A model generated the notes under the pieces. That model saw only the letters and a program-made list of their open reading frames with translations, ran no database searches and was not told the DNA's origin. From positions 62,001 to 126,000 of the forward strand of contig NZ_JASFDV010000002.1 in the NCBI RefSeq assembly GCF_030766825.1: 64,000 nucleotides of DNA. The letters are read 5' to 3'. The translations under genes and the position numbers were made by a program. The stretch is from Nocardiopsis sp. CC223A (GTDB lineage: Bacteria > Actinomycetota > Actinomycetes > Streptosporangiales > Streptosporangiaceae). Positions 17,381-24,740 of this stretch are shown piece after piece (positions within the stretch are counted from its first letter, which is position 1; every line of letters starts with the position of its first letter).

Positions 17381-17617
17381 CACGGTCTCGGAGGCCGTCA
17401 GGCTGAATCGTGCTGACCTTGCCTGAAAACCGCCGCAGGCGCTCCCCTCGTCCACCACCTGACCAGAGCCCGTCCGCAGAGCCCTCTCGAAGACCTGCTT
17501 CCCGGCGGTGCCCCCGTGGCTGCTGCTGCGCTCACCTTTCTGGAAGGTAAGAAGGATCGACCTCCGCTAACTCGATGCTGATACCGTTCACTTGTTCAAA
17601 CACTGCGGAGGTTGAGC
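17381..17617. repeat. Attachment-arm copy B with a decayed att-like core
   Basis: It starts with cacggtctcggaggccgt (17381-17398), which matches 15 of 18 bases of the anticodon-stem part of the att core at 16809-16826, and continues as the diverged copy of arm A. The upstream tRNA T-arm part is missing. The direct AGCCTCCGC iterons of arm A are reduced here to one degenerate pair. It looks like a dead or relic attachment site. Confidence 0.65.
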
Positions 17618-17748
17618 TCCTCTGTCGGCCTTCTTGTCAACCAGGATCGGATAATGACTACCGACTCACCTTTCCCTGGGGTATTCTTGAGATATATTGG
17701 TTGGGCAGGGAAATTTCTATCAAGATAATGCTTTTGGGGGCTGGATTA

Positions 17749-18768
17749 ATGTATTCGAATGGCAAGTTTTCTGATTTTGGAGATGGCTCCAATCGAGGAG
17801 TTGTGGAGGGGGTTGAGTTTGCTCCAAAGAGGATGAGAATTAAAGTTACCGAAGGGGATCTTGGGAAGATTGTCTACGGAAGCGACTCTCCGGGGCAGAA
17901 AATAACTGGAGTTTGCCGACTCTGCCAAGAGGAGAAGAGGTTGATGCTTAGTCACGTCGCTCCGAAGTGGTGCTACAAGTGGGCAAAATCCGAGGGACAT
18001 ATAGTTCACAAAATGACTTCTGAGAATTATTCGGCAAAGGCGGATGATGGCACCAAGCATTATCTCCTTTGCTATGAGTGCGAACAGCTGATGAGTCCCT
18101 GGGAGAAGTATGCTGCTGATCTTTCGAAGGGGGCTCCAAGGTATCTATCAAAAATAGGAGTGGTTCCGCATCCGGGTCCGACTCTCCATGGTGTGAGTCG
18201 AGAGAAGGTTACAAAATTTCTTCTGGGTGTTCTATTTAAGGGGCATTTTTCCGATTCTACCTGTTGGAGGAAAATAAGGCTAGACGAACTCTGGCTTGAG
18301 GAAATAAGGCTATACTTGCTGGGGAAATCCGAGTCGACTATGTATAAATTTGATATAGTCGCAACTCGGCATTACTCAAGATTGGCGGACGGGGTTAATC
18401 CGAGGGCGATCATGATTCCCAATCTGGGAACTGTTCGAGGTCTCTATTGCTACGAGCTGTTGATGGCGGGATGGGATTGGCAGTGTCTTTTTAGAACTTC
18501 TCCGAGGGTGAAGGCAAGGAAGGGGTGGAGTCCCATTCTCGCTGTCGATTCCGTTGATTCCTCAAGAGGTTTTGTTCTCAGGGATGGGGCTGGTTGGAAT
18601 ATTCGACAGGCTGATATTATGATAAATCATGTCATTAATCCAGAAATTTGGCATACTTTGGAGGATCCAGGGGGTGTGGTTGGAGATCTAGAAAAATGTC
18701 CTTGTGGTCTTGATGGGGCCAGTTTTAGTAAGTGCTGTAAGTATTCTTGGTATCGTCTCTATGTCTAA
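17749..18768 (+). CDS. AT-rich cargo protein with HNH-like and SEC-C-like zinc motifs
   Basis: Base composition is far lower in GC than everything around it, so it was acquired from a different source. From ATG 17749 the protein has 339 residues. A zinc-type module CRLC (C56, C59) ... SHVAPKW (H69) ... LLCYECEQ (C108, C111) resembles HNH-type nuclease-like proteins often found with defence genes. The last 23 residues contain CPCGLDGASFSKCC, matching the SEC-C pattern CxC-x9-CC. The frame is open from 17575, but that part overlaps arm B, which is non-coding in its other copy; ATG 17728 and 17833 are alternatives. Function unknown; a defence role is only a guess. Confidence 0.65.
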   Translation: MYSNGKFSDFGDGSNRGVVEGVEFAPKRMRIKVTEGDLGKIVYGSDSPGQKITGVCRLCQEEKRLMLSHVAPKWCYKWAKSEGHIVHKMTSENYSAKADDGTKHYLLCYECEQLMSPWEKYAADLSKGAPRYLSKIGVVPHPGPTLHGVSREKVTKFLLGVLFKGHFSDSTCWRKIRLDELWLEEIRLYLLGKSESTMYKFDIVATRHYSRLADGVNPRAIMIPNLGTVRGLYCYELLMAGWDWQCLFRTSPRVKARKGWSPILAVDSVDSSRGFVLRDGAGWNIRQADIMINHVINPEIWHTLEDPGGVVGDLEKCPCGLDGASFSKCCKYSWYRLYV

Positions 18769-18787
18769 TGCTTGCTCTGAGAAAAAA

Positions 18788-18825
18788 AGCCTGGGTCGGA
18801 TAGACCCAGGCTCTAATTTCTTTTT
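18788..18825. terminator. Bidirectional terminator
   Basis: Perfect 10-bp stem AGCCTGGGTC (18788-18797) / 18803-18812 with a 5-base loop, a run of seven A on its left and a T-rich tract on its right. It lies between the convergent AT-rich gene and the purC operon and can end both. Confidence 0.88.
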
Positions 18826-18826
18826 C

Positions 18827-19063
18827 TTAGTCTTTGGCTAGGCGATCCGCTTTCGAGTCGTCAAGGTCCTCCCAGGTGCGGTCCATGTTCCGCTTGAGGA
18901 CTTCGACATGGTCGAGGACCGGTTCCACACCGAGGGAGCGCAGCAGGAGCGCCGCCGCGTGTTCCGGAGCCGGGTCGGTCTGGTTGATCGGCCGAATGCC
19001 CTCCTCACGGAGCAGTTCACGGACCTGCCGGAGCAGGCGGTCACGGTCGTAGGTCTGGTACAT
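18827..19063 (-). CDS. Small hypothetical protein, third gene of the GntR-purC operon
   Basis: A 78-residue, strongly charged helical protein of unknown function. I prefer ATG 19063 because GGGAGG lies seven bases upstream; a GTG at 19069 overlapping the purC stop is possible and would add two residues. It ends just before the bidirectional terminator, so it is the last gene of the operon. Confidence 0.6.
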   Translation of the reverse strand: MYQTYDRDRLLRQVRELLREEGIRPINQTDPAPEHAAALLLRSLGVEPVLDHVEVLKRNMDRTWEDLDDSKADRLAKD

Positions 19064-19065
19064 GG

Positions 19066-19902
19066 TCACGCCTCCCAGGTCTTCCCGGTGAGCCTCTCAT
19101 ACACCTCGATATAGCGGGCGCGGGTGGCCTCGACGATCTCGTCCGGGATCTCCGGGCCCGGAGGGGTGCGGTCCCAGCCGGTGATAGTGCTGGACCAGTC
19201 TCGGACGAACTGCTTGTCGAAGGCGTGCTGCGGCCGCCCCGGCTGCCAGTCGTCGGCCGGCCAGAACCGGGACGAGTCCGAGGTGAGCACCTCATCGGCC
19301 AGCATCAGCGTGCCGTCGGTGGCCCGGCCGAACTCCAACTTGGTGTCCGCGATGATGATCCCGCGCTCGGCTGCGATCTCAGCCCCGCGCTTGTACACCT
19401 CCAGCGTGACCTCCCGCAGGTGGTCGGCGGTCTCCTGGCCGATCTCCTGAACGACGTCGTCGAAGGTGATGAACTCGTCGTGCCCCTCGGTCGCCTTGGT
19501 CGTCGGGGTAAAGATCGGCTCCGGGAGCTTGGACGCCTCAACGAGCCCCTCCGGCAGCCGGATGCCGGAGACGGTGCCTTGCTTCTCGTACTCCTTCAGC
19601 CCCAGCCCCGCCAGGTAGCCGCGGGCGATCCACTCCACAGGGAGCATGGTGAGCTTGCGGCAGCGCACCGCACGCCCCGTCCACTCCTCCGGGACGTCGG
19701 TGGCAGAGACGACGTGGTTGGGCACCACGTCCGCGAGCTGGTCGAACCACCACAGCGAGAGCTGGGTGAGGATCTTGCCCTTGTCCGGGACGGGGGTGGG
19801 CAGGACGACGTCGTAGACGCTCACCCGGTCGGAGGCGACCAGGATGAGGTCGTCGCCATCCGCGTAGACGTCGCGCACCTTGCCCGAGTGCACCAGTTCC
19901 AT
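19066..19902 (-). CDS. purC: Phosphoribosylaminoimidazole-succinocarboxamide (SAICAR) synthase
   Basis: Joins CAIR and aspartate with ATP in purine synthesis. All 278 residues are present with the family signatures: HSGKVRDVY near the start, SDRVSVYDVVLPTPVPDKG, LPVEWIARGYLAG, LPEPIFTPTTKATEGHDE, GIIIADTKLEFG and ADEVLTSDSSRFWP. Nothing looks damaged. It starts 8 bases after the stop of the GntR gene behind GGGAG, so the two are co-transcribed. A housekeeping purine gene inside a conjugative element is unusual. It may be a second copy or, less likely, the only one in the cell. Confidence 0.95.
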   Translation of the reverse strand: MELVHSGKVRDVYADGDDLILVASDRVSVYDVVLPTPVPDKGKILTQLSLWWFDQLADVVPNHVVSATDVPEEWTGRAVRCRKLTMLPVEWIARGYLAGLGLKEYEKQGTVSGIRLPEGLVEASKLPEPIFTPTTKATEGHDEFITFDDVVQEIGQETADHLREVTLEVYKRGAEIAAERGIIIADTKLEFGRATDGTLMLADEVLTSDSSRFWPADDWQPGRPQHAFDKQFVRDWSSTITGWDRTPPGPEIPDEIVEATRARYIEVYERLTGKTWEA

Positions 19903-19910
19903 TTCGCTCC

Positions 19911-20651
19911 CTACCTGGAGATCTCGTAGTTGTAGGTGGACCAGCGGCGGGCGATCGACACGGACTGCCCGAACTCGATCACCTCGCCGTCGGCGTCGTA
20001 CACCCAGTTCTGCTTGCGCAGCACGGGGGACCCCAGCGGGATGCGCAGGGCCTCGGAGTCCTCTTCCCCGGCGATGTCGGCGCGGACCTGGTCCTTGCCG
20101 GTCGCCGCGGTGAGGGAGGAGGTCTCCTCGATGTACTTCGGGGTGCCCTGGGGAAGCCGTTCGGCCACCAGGAGCAGGGGGGAGGTATCGGCCAGCTCGC
20201 CCTTGAACCAGGAGGTGCTGGCAGAGGAAGGGATGTCGTCTCGGAAGGTGACCCGGCGGCGTCGGATAGCCCGGGACCCCTTCGACACATTCAGGGCTTC
20301 GGCGATCTCGTCCGGGGCCTCGATCAGTTCGGCTACCTGGATCTCGGCGCGCTCGTTGGCCGGGTAGATCTTGCCGCCGATGCTTCTGGCAACACGGTCC
20401 TTGGGGCTGTCCTCCGAGTTCCCCAGGGACACGACGGTGCCTTTGCCGGGCTCGCCGCGCACCAGGCCTTCGGCTTTGAGAGCCCCCATGGCCTTGGTCG
20501 CCGTGGCCAGGGAGATGCGCCATTCGTTGGCGATCGTGCGAACCGAGTCGATGCGGTCCCCATCCCGGAGGGCTCCGGACTCGATCTTGGCGCGGATGTG
20601 CTTGACGACCTGCATGTACGGCGGGTCGGGGCGGTGAATCTCGGGGGACAC
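19911..20651 (-). CDS. GntR-family repressor (HutC/KorSA-like, UTRA domain)
   Basis: A 246-residue regulator: N-terminal GntR winged helix (VKHIRAKIESGALRDGDRI, then TIANEWRISLATATKAMGAL) and a C-terminal UTRA ligand domain. In pSAM2-like elements KorSA of this family represses pra and thereby replication and transfer. Here two perfect TGTACTAGTACA palindromes lie in the divergent region next to its GTG start, the obvious operators. AAGGAG precedes the GTG at 20651. Confidence 0.88.
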   Translation of the reverse strand: MSPEIHRPDPPYMQVVKHIRAKIESGALRDGDRIDSVRTIANEWRISLATATKAMGALKAEGLVRGEPGKGTVVSLGNSEDSPKDRVARSIGGKIYPANERAEIQVAELIEAPDEIAEALNVSKGSRAIRRRRVTFRDDIPSSASTSWFKGELADTSPLLLVAERLPQGTPKYIEETSSLTAATGKDQVRADIAGEEDSEALRIPLGSPVLRKQNWVYDADGEVIEFGQSVSIARRWSTYNYEISR

Positions 20652-20681
20652 GATGTCTCCTTCGCTGGCGAACGGGGCCAG

Positions 20682-20693
20682 TGTACTAGTACA
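20682..20693. promoter_or_regulatory. GntR operator copy 1, TGTACTAGTACA
   Basis: Perfect 12-bp palindrome 30 bp before the repressor start codon. Its position fits autoregulation of the repressor-purC operon. Confidence 0.8.
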
Positions 20694-20763
20694 TGACGGG
20701 CGTAAGCCTGTGAGCTGACACTCTCCCTGCCTGTGGCTTCCGCGAAAAAGAGACTATGCGATC

Positions 20764-20775
20764 TGTACTAGTACA
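20764..20775. promoter_or_regulatory. GntR operator copy 2, TGTACTAGTACA
   Basis: Second perfect copy, 82 bp from the first. A TATAAC hexamer at 20792-20797 lies where a -10 would sit if the operator covers the -35 region of the rightward promoter, so binding here should silence the transfer genes. Confidence 0.8.
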
Positions 20776-20791
20776 CCGGAGGCTAGCGTGC

Positions 20792-21157
20792 TATAACAGT
20801 TCCACGGCGGTTCGCTGCAACCGCCGACCGGAGACGGAAGACCGGTGTCCAGGGGTGATCCCTGTCCACCGTGAGACCGCCCCGGGGTCGGCTCCCCGCT
20901 TGGTGATCGGGAGTCCTCCTTCCTCAATAGCGCGCACGCCCCGACCCCATCCCGAGCTCCCAAGGGACGGCGAACGGCACCGGCCACGGCACCCAGACCT
21001 CGTGCACCGCCTTCACCAGGGCGGTACGGAATGGCCGCGCTTCACCCTGCACCCCCAGGGGTGCCCGTCCGGTCCTCACCCCGCTGGCACAACACGGCGG
21101 ACCGAGGGCCGGGCGGGGACCACCCGGGTCCACACCCACACCTCTTGGAGGAACACG
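20792..21157 (+). other. Long untranslated leader of the rightward gene set
   Basis: From the TATAAC box to the first start codon there is no gene I can support. It has several GC-rich inverted repeats, including GGGGACCACCCGGGTCCAC at 21115-21133, a motif that recurs upstream of other element genes. Confidence 0.45.
21115..21133. repeat. Intercistronic GGACC/GGTCC element, copy 1
   Basis: GGGGACCACCCGGGTCCAC. Related copies lie at 21397-21415, 22635-22653 and 29956-29973, each a short way upstream of a small gene. Confidence 0.55.
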
Positions 21158-21322
21158 ATGCAGAACACGCTGCCCGTGGGAGCCGACTACGCCCGCCAGA
21201 TGCTCGCCGAGGACCTCGCGGCCGGCCACATCACCGACGCCGAAGCCGCCGCGATCGAGCGTCGGCTCGATGCCGACCAGGCCCGGATGATCTCCGGCCA
21301 GCTCCCCGACCTGAACCGCTGA
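21158..21322 (+). CDS. Small hypothetical protein
   Basis: A 54-residue acidic helical protein from ATG 21158, behind TTGGAGGA. It is the first gene after the repressor-controlled promoter. In pSAM2 the first gene under the repressor is the activator pra, but no similarity can be judged by eye. Function unknown. Confidence 0.6.
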   Translation: MQNTLPVGADYARQMLAEDLAAGHITDAEAAAIERRLDADQARMISGQLPDLNR

Positions 21323-21490
21323 CCCGCCGATGCCTGTCCGCCCCCGACAACCCCGTCGCCGCCCGCCCTGCGGTGGCGGGGTGGCCGGGGCCGGGCGGGG
21401 ACCGACCGGGTCCACCTTCCGGACCGGAGCCCACTCGCGGTCCCGGACACGCCCACCGTGTCCGGGGCCGCCTCATCTTCTGGAGCCCAC

Positions 21491-21811
21491 ATGCCCAACA
21501 CGCCCAACACCGCCGACCTGGTCGACCCCTGGCTGGAGCTACTGGCCGACCTGGGTGCCGAGACCCTGCCCGAGGAGACCGAGGATGAACGCGCCGCCCG
21601 CGAGTCCGCCCGCGACGACATCCTCGCCGACCTGCTGGATACCCGCGCGGTCGACCACCCCACCCTGGCTAGCCCGATGGCCGACCACCCCGACGGGCTG
21701 CGGTCCGGTGTGGAGGAGGCTGCGGCCGCGATCAGCGCCCTGGTCACCGTCTACAGCGACCGCATCACCGCGCTGACCCTTCCCTTCGAGCACGGGAGTG
21801 CTGCCGCATGA
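21491..21811 (+). CDS. Small acidic hypothetical protein
   Basis: A 106-residue acidic protein from ATG 21491; Asp/Glu-rich in its first half (ETLPEETEDERAARESARDD). Its stop overlaps the next start by four bases (ATGA), so the two are translationally coupled. Function unknown. Confidence 0.65.
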   Translation: MPNTPNTADLVDPWLELLADLGAETLPEETEDERAARESARDDILADLLDTRAVDHPTLASPMADHPDGLRSGVEEAAAAISALVTVYSDRITALTLPFEHGSAAA

Positions 21812-22581
21812 TCCGACTCACCCACCGCCGATGCCGCACCGAGGCCGCCGCGCTCGATGCGCAGGCCCACGAGCTGAATGAGGAAGCCGCGAGGCTGACC
21901 ACCGAGGCCGACCGGTTGAACGACCGCTGCGAGGTCCTGGCCGATGACCTGCGGGCCACCGAGCACCAGGTGCAGGAGATCATCGACGCCTGCACGAACC
22001 TGGAGTACGGGCTGACCGAGGCCGCCGTCCCCGACAAGGTCCGCGAGCGGCTGTGCGAGATCGACCGGCTCACCGACCAGGTCCGCACTGAGCATGAGCG
22101 CACCAACGCCTACGTGGACTGGTTCGCGTTGGGCCGGGCCCGGATGCTGGCCGCTGCGCACGAGGCGGGGATGCTGGCCCGCACCTACGCCTTGGTCGAA
22201 GGCGCCGGGATGGGCAACCCGGCCGGGGAAACCGAGCGTCTGCTGGCCAGGGTGCAGTTCAGCGGCTGGGAGGGCGTGCCCGGGTGGGACTGCCAGGACC
22301 CGGACTGCTCGCGGTCCACGCGAGAGCTGGTCTGGCACGCCGCGGCTCCGGAGCGAGCGCATCTGGTGTGCGCCTGCGGCCGGATCTGGGAAGCCGAGTC
22401 CGGAAGGGTGGACCGCTCCGAGCGCGAGACCCTCACCCGCCAGCGAATGGGACGCAGCTACCCGGTGAAGCGTCGCTGGTCGCAGACCCCCGCCCCGGTG
22501 CTGGAGGCCATCGACCGGGCGCTGCCCGCTCCCGCAGATCTGGCGTCGGCGAAGACCTCCCCGGCGGCGCTGACCGCCTGA
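21808..22581 (+). CDS. Coiled-coil protein with zinc-ribbon-like Cys pairs
   Basis: A 257-residue protein. Residues about 10-100 are a long coiled coil (many Ala, Glu, Leu and Arg at heptad spacing); the middle carries Cys pairs (DCQDPDC and later CACGR) that could bind zinc. The C-terminal part is basic. It is conserved-looking AICE baggage, function unknown. Confidence 0.65.
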   Translation: MIRLTHRRCRTEAAALDAQAHELNEEAARLTTEADRLNDRCEVLADDLRATEHQVQEIIDACTNLEYGLTEAAVPDKVRERLCEIDRLTDQVRTEHERTNAYVDWFALGRARMLAAAHEAGMLARTYALVEGAGMGNPAGETERLLARVQFSGWEGVPGWDCQDPDCSRSTRELVWHAAAPERAHLVCACGRIWEAESGRVDRSERETLTRQRMGRSYPVKRRWSQTPAPVLEAIDRALPAPADLASAKTSPAALTA

Positions 22582-22667
22582 GACCGCCCCCTGGGGTGCC
22601 CGTCCCCACCAGCCCGCCGAGCCGGTGGGGTCCGGGGGACCACCAGGGTCCACCTGCTGAACATGAC

Positions 22668-22700
22668 GAGCCCGCCCGGGATTGCGCCCCGGGCGGGCTC
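22668..22700 (+). terminator. Intercistronic hairpin
   Basis: Perfect 13-bp stem GAGCCCGCCCGGG (22668-22680) / 22688-22700 with a 7-base loop, just before a run of micro-proteins. There is no T tract, so it may attenuate or protect mRNA rather than terminate. Confidence 0.55.
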
Positions 22701-22730
22701 TGTCACGCACCCGCCTGCAAGGAGATGAGG

Positions 22731-22802
22731 ATGCGCGACCACCGCAAGTCTACGAACCCCCGCACCACCCCGGCGACCACGAAGGAGGTCGACCCGTGCT
22801 GA
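22731..22802 (+). CDS. Possible 23-residue peptide
   Basis: ATG 22731 follows AAGGAG by six bases; the basic peptide MRDHRKSTNPRTTPATTKEV ends at 22802, overlapping the next start. Coding potential is supported only by the ribosome binding site and the coupled layout. Confidence 0.35.
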   Translation: MRDHRKSTNPRTTPATTKEVDPC

Positions 22803-22915
22803 CCTTCCTGACCTGGTACCCGGCCGTCGTCTACCTGTGCTGCGGCGTCCCGATGGACTTCGAGCCCCTGCCCCGAGCCTGCTACGTCTGCGGCACCTGC
22901 GGGGACACCCGGTGA
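22796..22915 (+). CDS. Cys-rich micro-protein (39 residues)
   Basis: Starts at GTG 22796 behind GAAGGAGG. It is hydrophobic at the start and ends with CCGVP...CYVCGTCGDTR, two CxxC-like pairs that could bind a metal. Its stop overlaps the next start by four bases (GTGA). Function unknown. Confidence 0.55.
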   Translation: MLTFLTWYPAVVYLCCGVPMDFEPLPRACYVCGTCGDTR

Positions 22916-23040
22916 TCGGCACCGTGATCGGCCTCGCCGCGCTGGCCCTGGTCTTCGCCCTCGTAGCGGTGCTGCTGGCCTTGACCGGCGGCCCGCACCT
23001 GATGACCCAGACCCGCACCCGCCAGAAGGAGACGACGTGA
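22912..23040 (+). CDS. Single-pass membrane micro-protein (42 residues)
   Basis: GTG 22912 overlaps the preceding stop. One hydrophobic helix (about residues 4-27, GLAALALVFALVAVLLALTG) and a polar basic tail. Its stop overlaps the following start. Likely part of the Spd-type membrane set of the element; function not known. Confidence 0.55.
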   Translation: MIGTVIGLAALALVFALVAVLLALTGGPHLMTQTRTRQKETT

Positions 23041-23135
23041 CCGACGCCGAGTTCCACGCCGAGAACTGCTCGGCGTGCCAGAAGGGCCTGCCCTGCAAGA
23101 CCGCCGACATCATCGCCGGCCGCACCAGCGGCTGA
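23037..23135 (+). CDS. Cys-containing micro-protein (32 residues)
   Basis: GTG 23037 overlaps the preceding stop (GTGA). The peptide has ENCSACQKGLPCKT, three cysteines in a CxxC-x5-C pattern, a possible zinc knuckle. Too short for confident family assignment. Confidence 0.5.
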   Translation: MTDAEFHAENCSACQKGLPCKTADIIAGRTSG

Positions 23136-23157
23136 TCCGCAGAAAGGAGGACTCCAC

Positions 23158-23253
23158 ATGGACTTCGAGAAGGCGCTCTCCGGCTTCGGCCTGTTCATCC
23201 TGGCCCCGGCCGTGCTCATCGCCATCGTGCTGATCGCCATCCACGGCGGCTGA
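23158..23253 (+). CDS. Single-pass membrane micro-protein (31 residues)
   Basis: ATG 23158 behind AAAGGAGG. Almost the whole peptide is one membrane helix (FGLFILAPAVLIAIVLIAI) flanked by a short charged start and a Gly end. Function unknown. Confidence 0.5.
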   Translation: MDFEKALSGFGLFILAPAVLIAIVLIAIHGG

Positions 23254-23278
23254 CCGCCCACCCTCAACCCCAGGACAC

Positions 23279-23317
23279 GGCCAGACCCCCGCCAATCGAC
23301 GTGGCGGGGGTCTGGCC
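23279..23317 (+). terminator. Strong intercistronic hairpin
   Basis: Perfect 16-bp stem GGCCAGACCCCCGCCA (23279-23294) / 23302-23317 with a 7-base loop, between the micro-proteins and the Spd-like gene. No T run follows. Confidence 0.65.
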
Positions 23318-23361
23318 TGTCCCCACCCAACCACACAACCGGCCTTGAAAGGAGGCGCACG

Positions 23362-24621
23362 ATGCGCCCGTTCCGATTGGGCAAGGAGCACACCTCCGAC
23401 GCCCCCGCACCCGAGACCACCATTCCCTCCCCGGAACCCCCGGCCCCGGTGCCGCTCCGGTCCGCTCCCGACCCGGGCAAGCCCGCCGCTGCCACCCCGC
23501 CCAAGGTCGCAACTGCGTCCCGGTCGCTGCCCTTGCGGATGGCGGCGTTCGCTGCGTGGGCCACCCCCACCCGGATGATCGTCGGCGCGGCAGCGGTTCC
23601 GTCGGTGCTGTCGCTGATCTGGACGGCGACCTCGGTCGCGGACATGATCACGATCGGCGGCCCCGTCGTGGCGCTGGCCGTCGGTGTCGTGCTCGATGTG
23701 GCCCTGGTCGGCGGGGTACTGATCGCCTGGGTCGCCCCGGAGATCCGCCGCACCGCTTCCAACGCCTCCTGGGTCTTGGCCGCCATCGCCGCCGCCGCGA
23801 TCGGCTTCCACCACTGGGGGCAGGAAGCGGTCATCTTCGCGGTGGTGCCGCTGATCAGCAAGCTGCTGTGGCACCTGGCCCTGGCCGCCCGCACCGCCTG
23901 GGAACAGCACCGCGACGCTACCGCCCGCACCGCAGCCGAGCAGGAGGCAGAGAAGCACCGCCAAGCCGAGCAGGCCGTCCGGGACGCCGAACAGGCCGCC
24001 GCAGCCGAGGCCGAACGGGAGCGCGAGCGCACCGAGGCGCTGTCCTTGGAACTGACCGAGGCTGAGGAAGTCGAGCACGCCGAATTGCGGCGCAAGGCCC
24101 GCCGCATCCGGGCCCGTGCCGAGGCCGAACGCGAGGTCATCCAAGCCGAGGCCGAAGCCGACCGCATCCGCCAGGAGGCCACATCCGAGGCCGAACGGAT
24201 CCGGCAGGAGACCGAGCACCGGATGCGCCAGGACGCGATCCGCCGCCGGGTCGAAGAGGAGATGGCCGTGCAGCAGGCCGACGCCGACCTGCTCAAGCAG
24301 CGCTTCGCCCTGGAGCGCGAGCTGCGGCTGATCCGCCCCTACGAGCTGACCGGCAACGAGCCCGCCTCCCGCGTGCCCGACGACGCCTCCGCCCTCACCC
24401 CACCGCCCGGCGGCCCCACCGCCGGGTTCGGCGGCTTCGGCAACCGGGGCGGACACCCGTCGGCGGGTGAGGCCGAACGCAACCGCCGCCTGGTCGCCGA
24501 CGCCCGCGCCGCCCTGCTGGCCGAAGACCGGGAGGTCACCATCGGCGCGCTGGCCCGCCACACCGGGCTGAGCGAGCGCACCGTGGGCCGCCACCTCAAG
24601 GCCCTCACCGACCCGTCCTGA
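23362..24621 (+). CDS. DUF2637/Spd-like membrane protein with coiled coil and C-terminal HTH
   Basis: A 419-residue protein: Pro-rich tail (1-55), four hydrophobic helices (about 70-170), a long Ala/Glu/Arg coiled coil (about 180-325), a Gly/Pro linker, and a final helix-turn-helix (EVTIGALARHTGLSERTVGRHL). This layout is typical of Spd-type proteins of Streptomyces plasmids and AICEs, which help spread DNA between mycelial compartments after TraB-mediated transfer. AAAGGAGG precedes ATG 23362. The coupling of a membrane part to a DNA-binding motif fits DNA handling at the septum, by inference. Confidence 0.75.
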   Translation: MRPFRLGKEHTSDAPAPETTIPSPEPPAPVPLRSAPDPGKPAAATPPKVATASRSLPLRMAAFAAWATPTRMIVGAAAVPSVLSLIWTATSVADMITIGGPVVALAVGVVLDVALVGGVLIAWVAPEIRRTASNASWVLAAIAAAAIGFHHWGQEAVIFAVVPLISKLLWHLALAARTAWEQHRDATARTAAEQEAEKHRQAEQAVRDAEQAAAAEAERERERTEALSLELTEAEEVEHAELRRKARRIRARAEAEREVIQAEAEADRIRQEATSEAERIRQETEHRMRQDAIRRRVEEEMAVQQADADLLKQRFALERELRLIRPYELTGNEPASRVPDDASALTPPPGGPTAGFGGFGNRGGHPSAGEAERNRRLVADARAALLAEDREVTIGALARHTGLSERTVGRHLKALTDPS

Positions 24622-24695
24622 CCCCAACTACCCCGGCACCCCGGCACCTTCCCTGACCTGGAGGTGCCGGGGTGTCGCCCCGCCCTGATCGGCGG

Positions 24696-24740
24696 GTGCC
24701 ACAGCCCACCGGCGCGCTTCGTGCCGGTGGGCTGTGGCAC
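24696..24740. repeat. 18-bp perfect inverted repeat
   Basis: GTGCCACAGCCCACCGGC at 24696-24713 against 24723-24740, loop nine bases. No T tract. It could stop RNA polymerase, stabilise mRNA, or serve as a recombination or protein site. Confidence 0.8.

Noticed and set aside
17575-17748. N-terminal extension of the AT-rich gene
   Set aside because: This part overlaps attachment-arm copy B, whose partner copy is non-coding.
22458-24296. 612-codon minus-strand open frame in the transfer region
   Set aside because: Ser/Arg/Ala-rich shadow of the coiled-coil region of the Spd-like gene.
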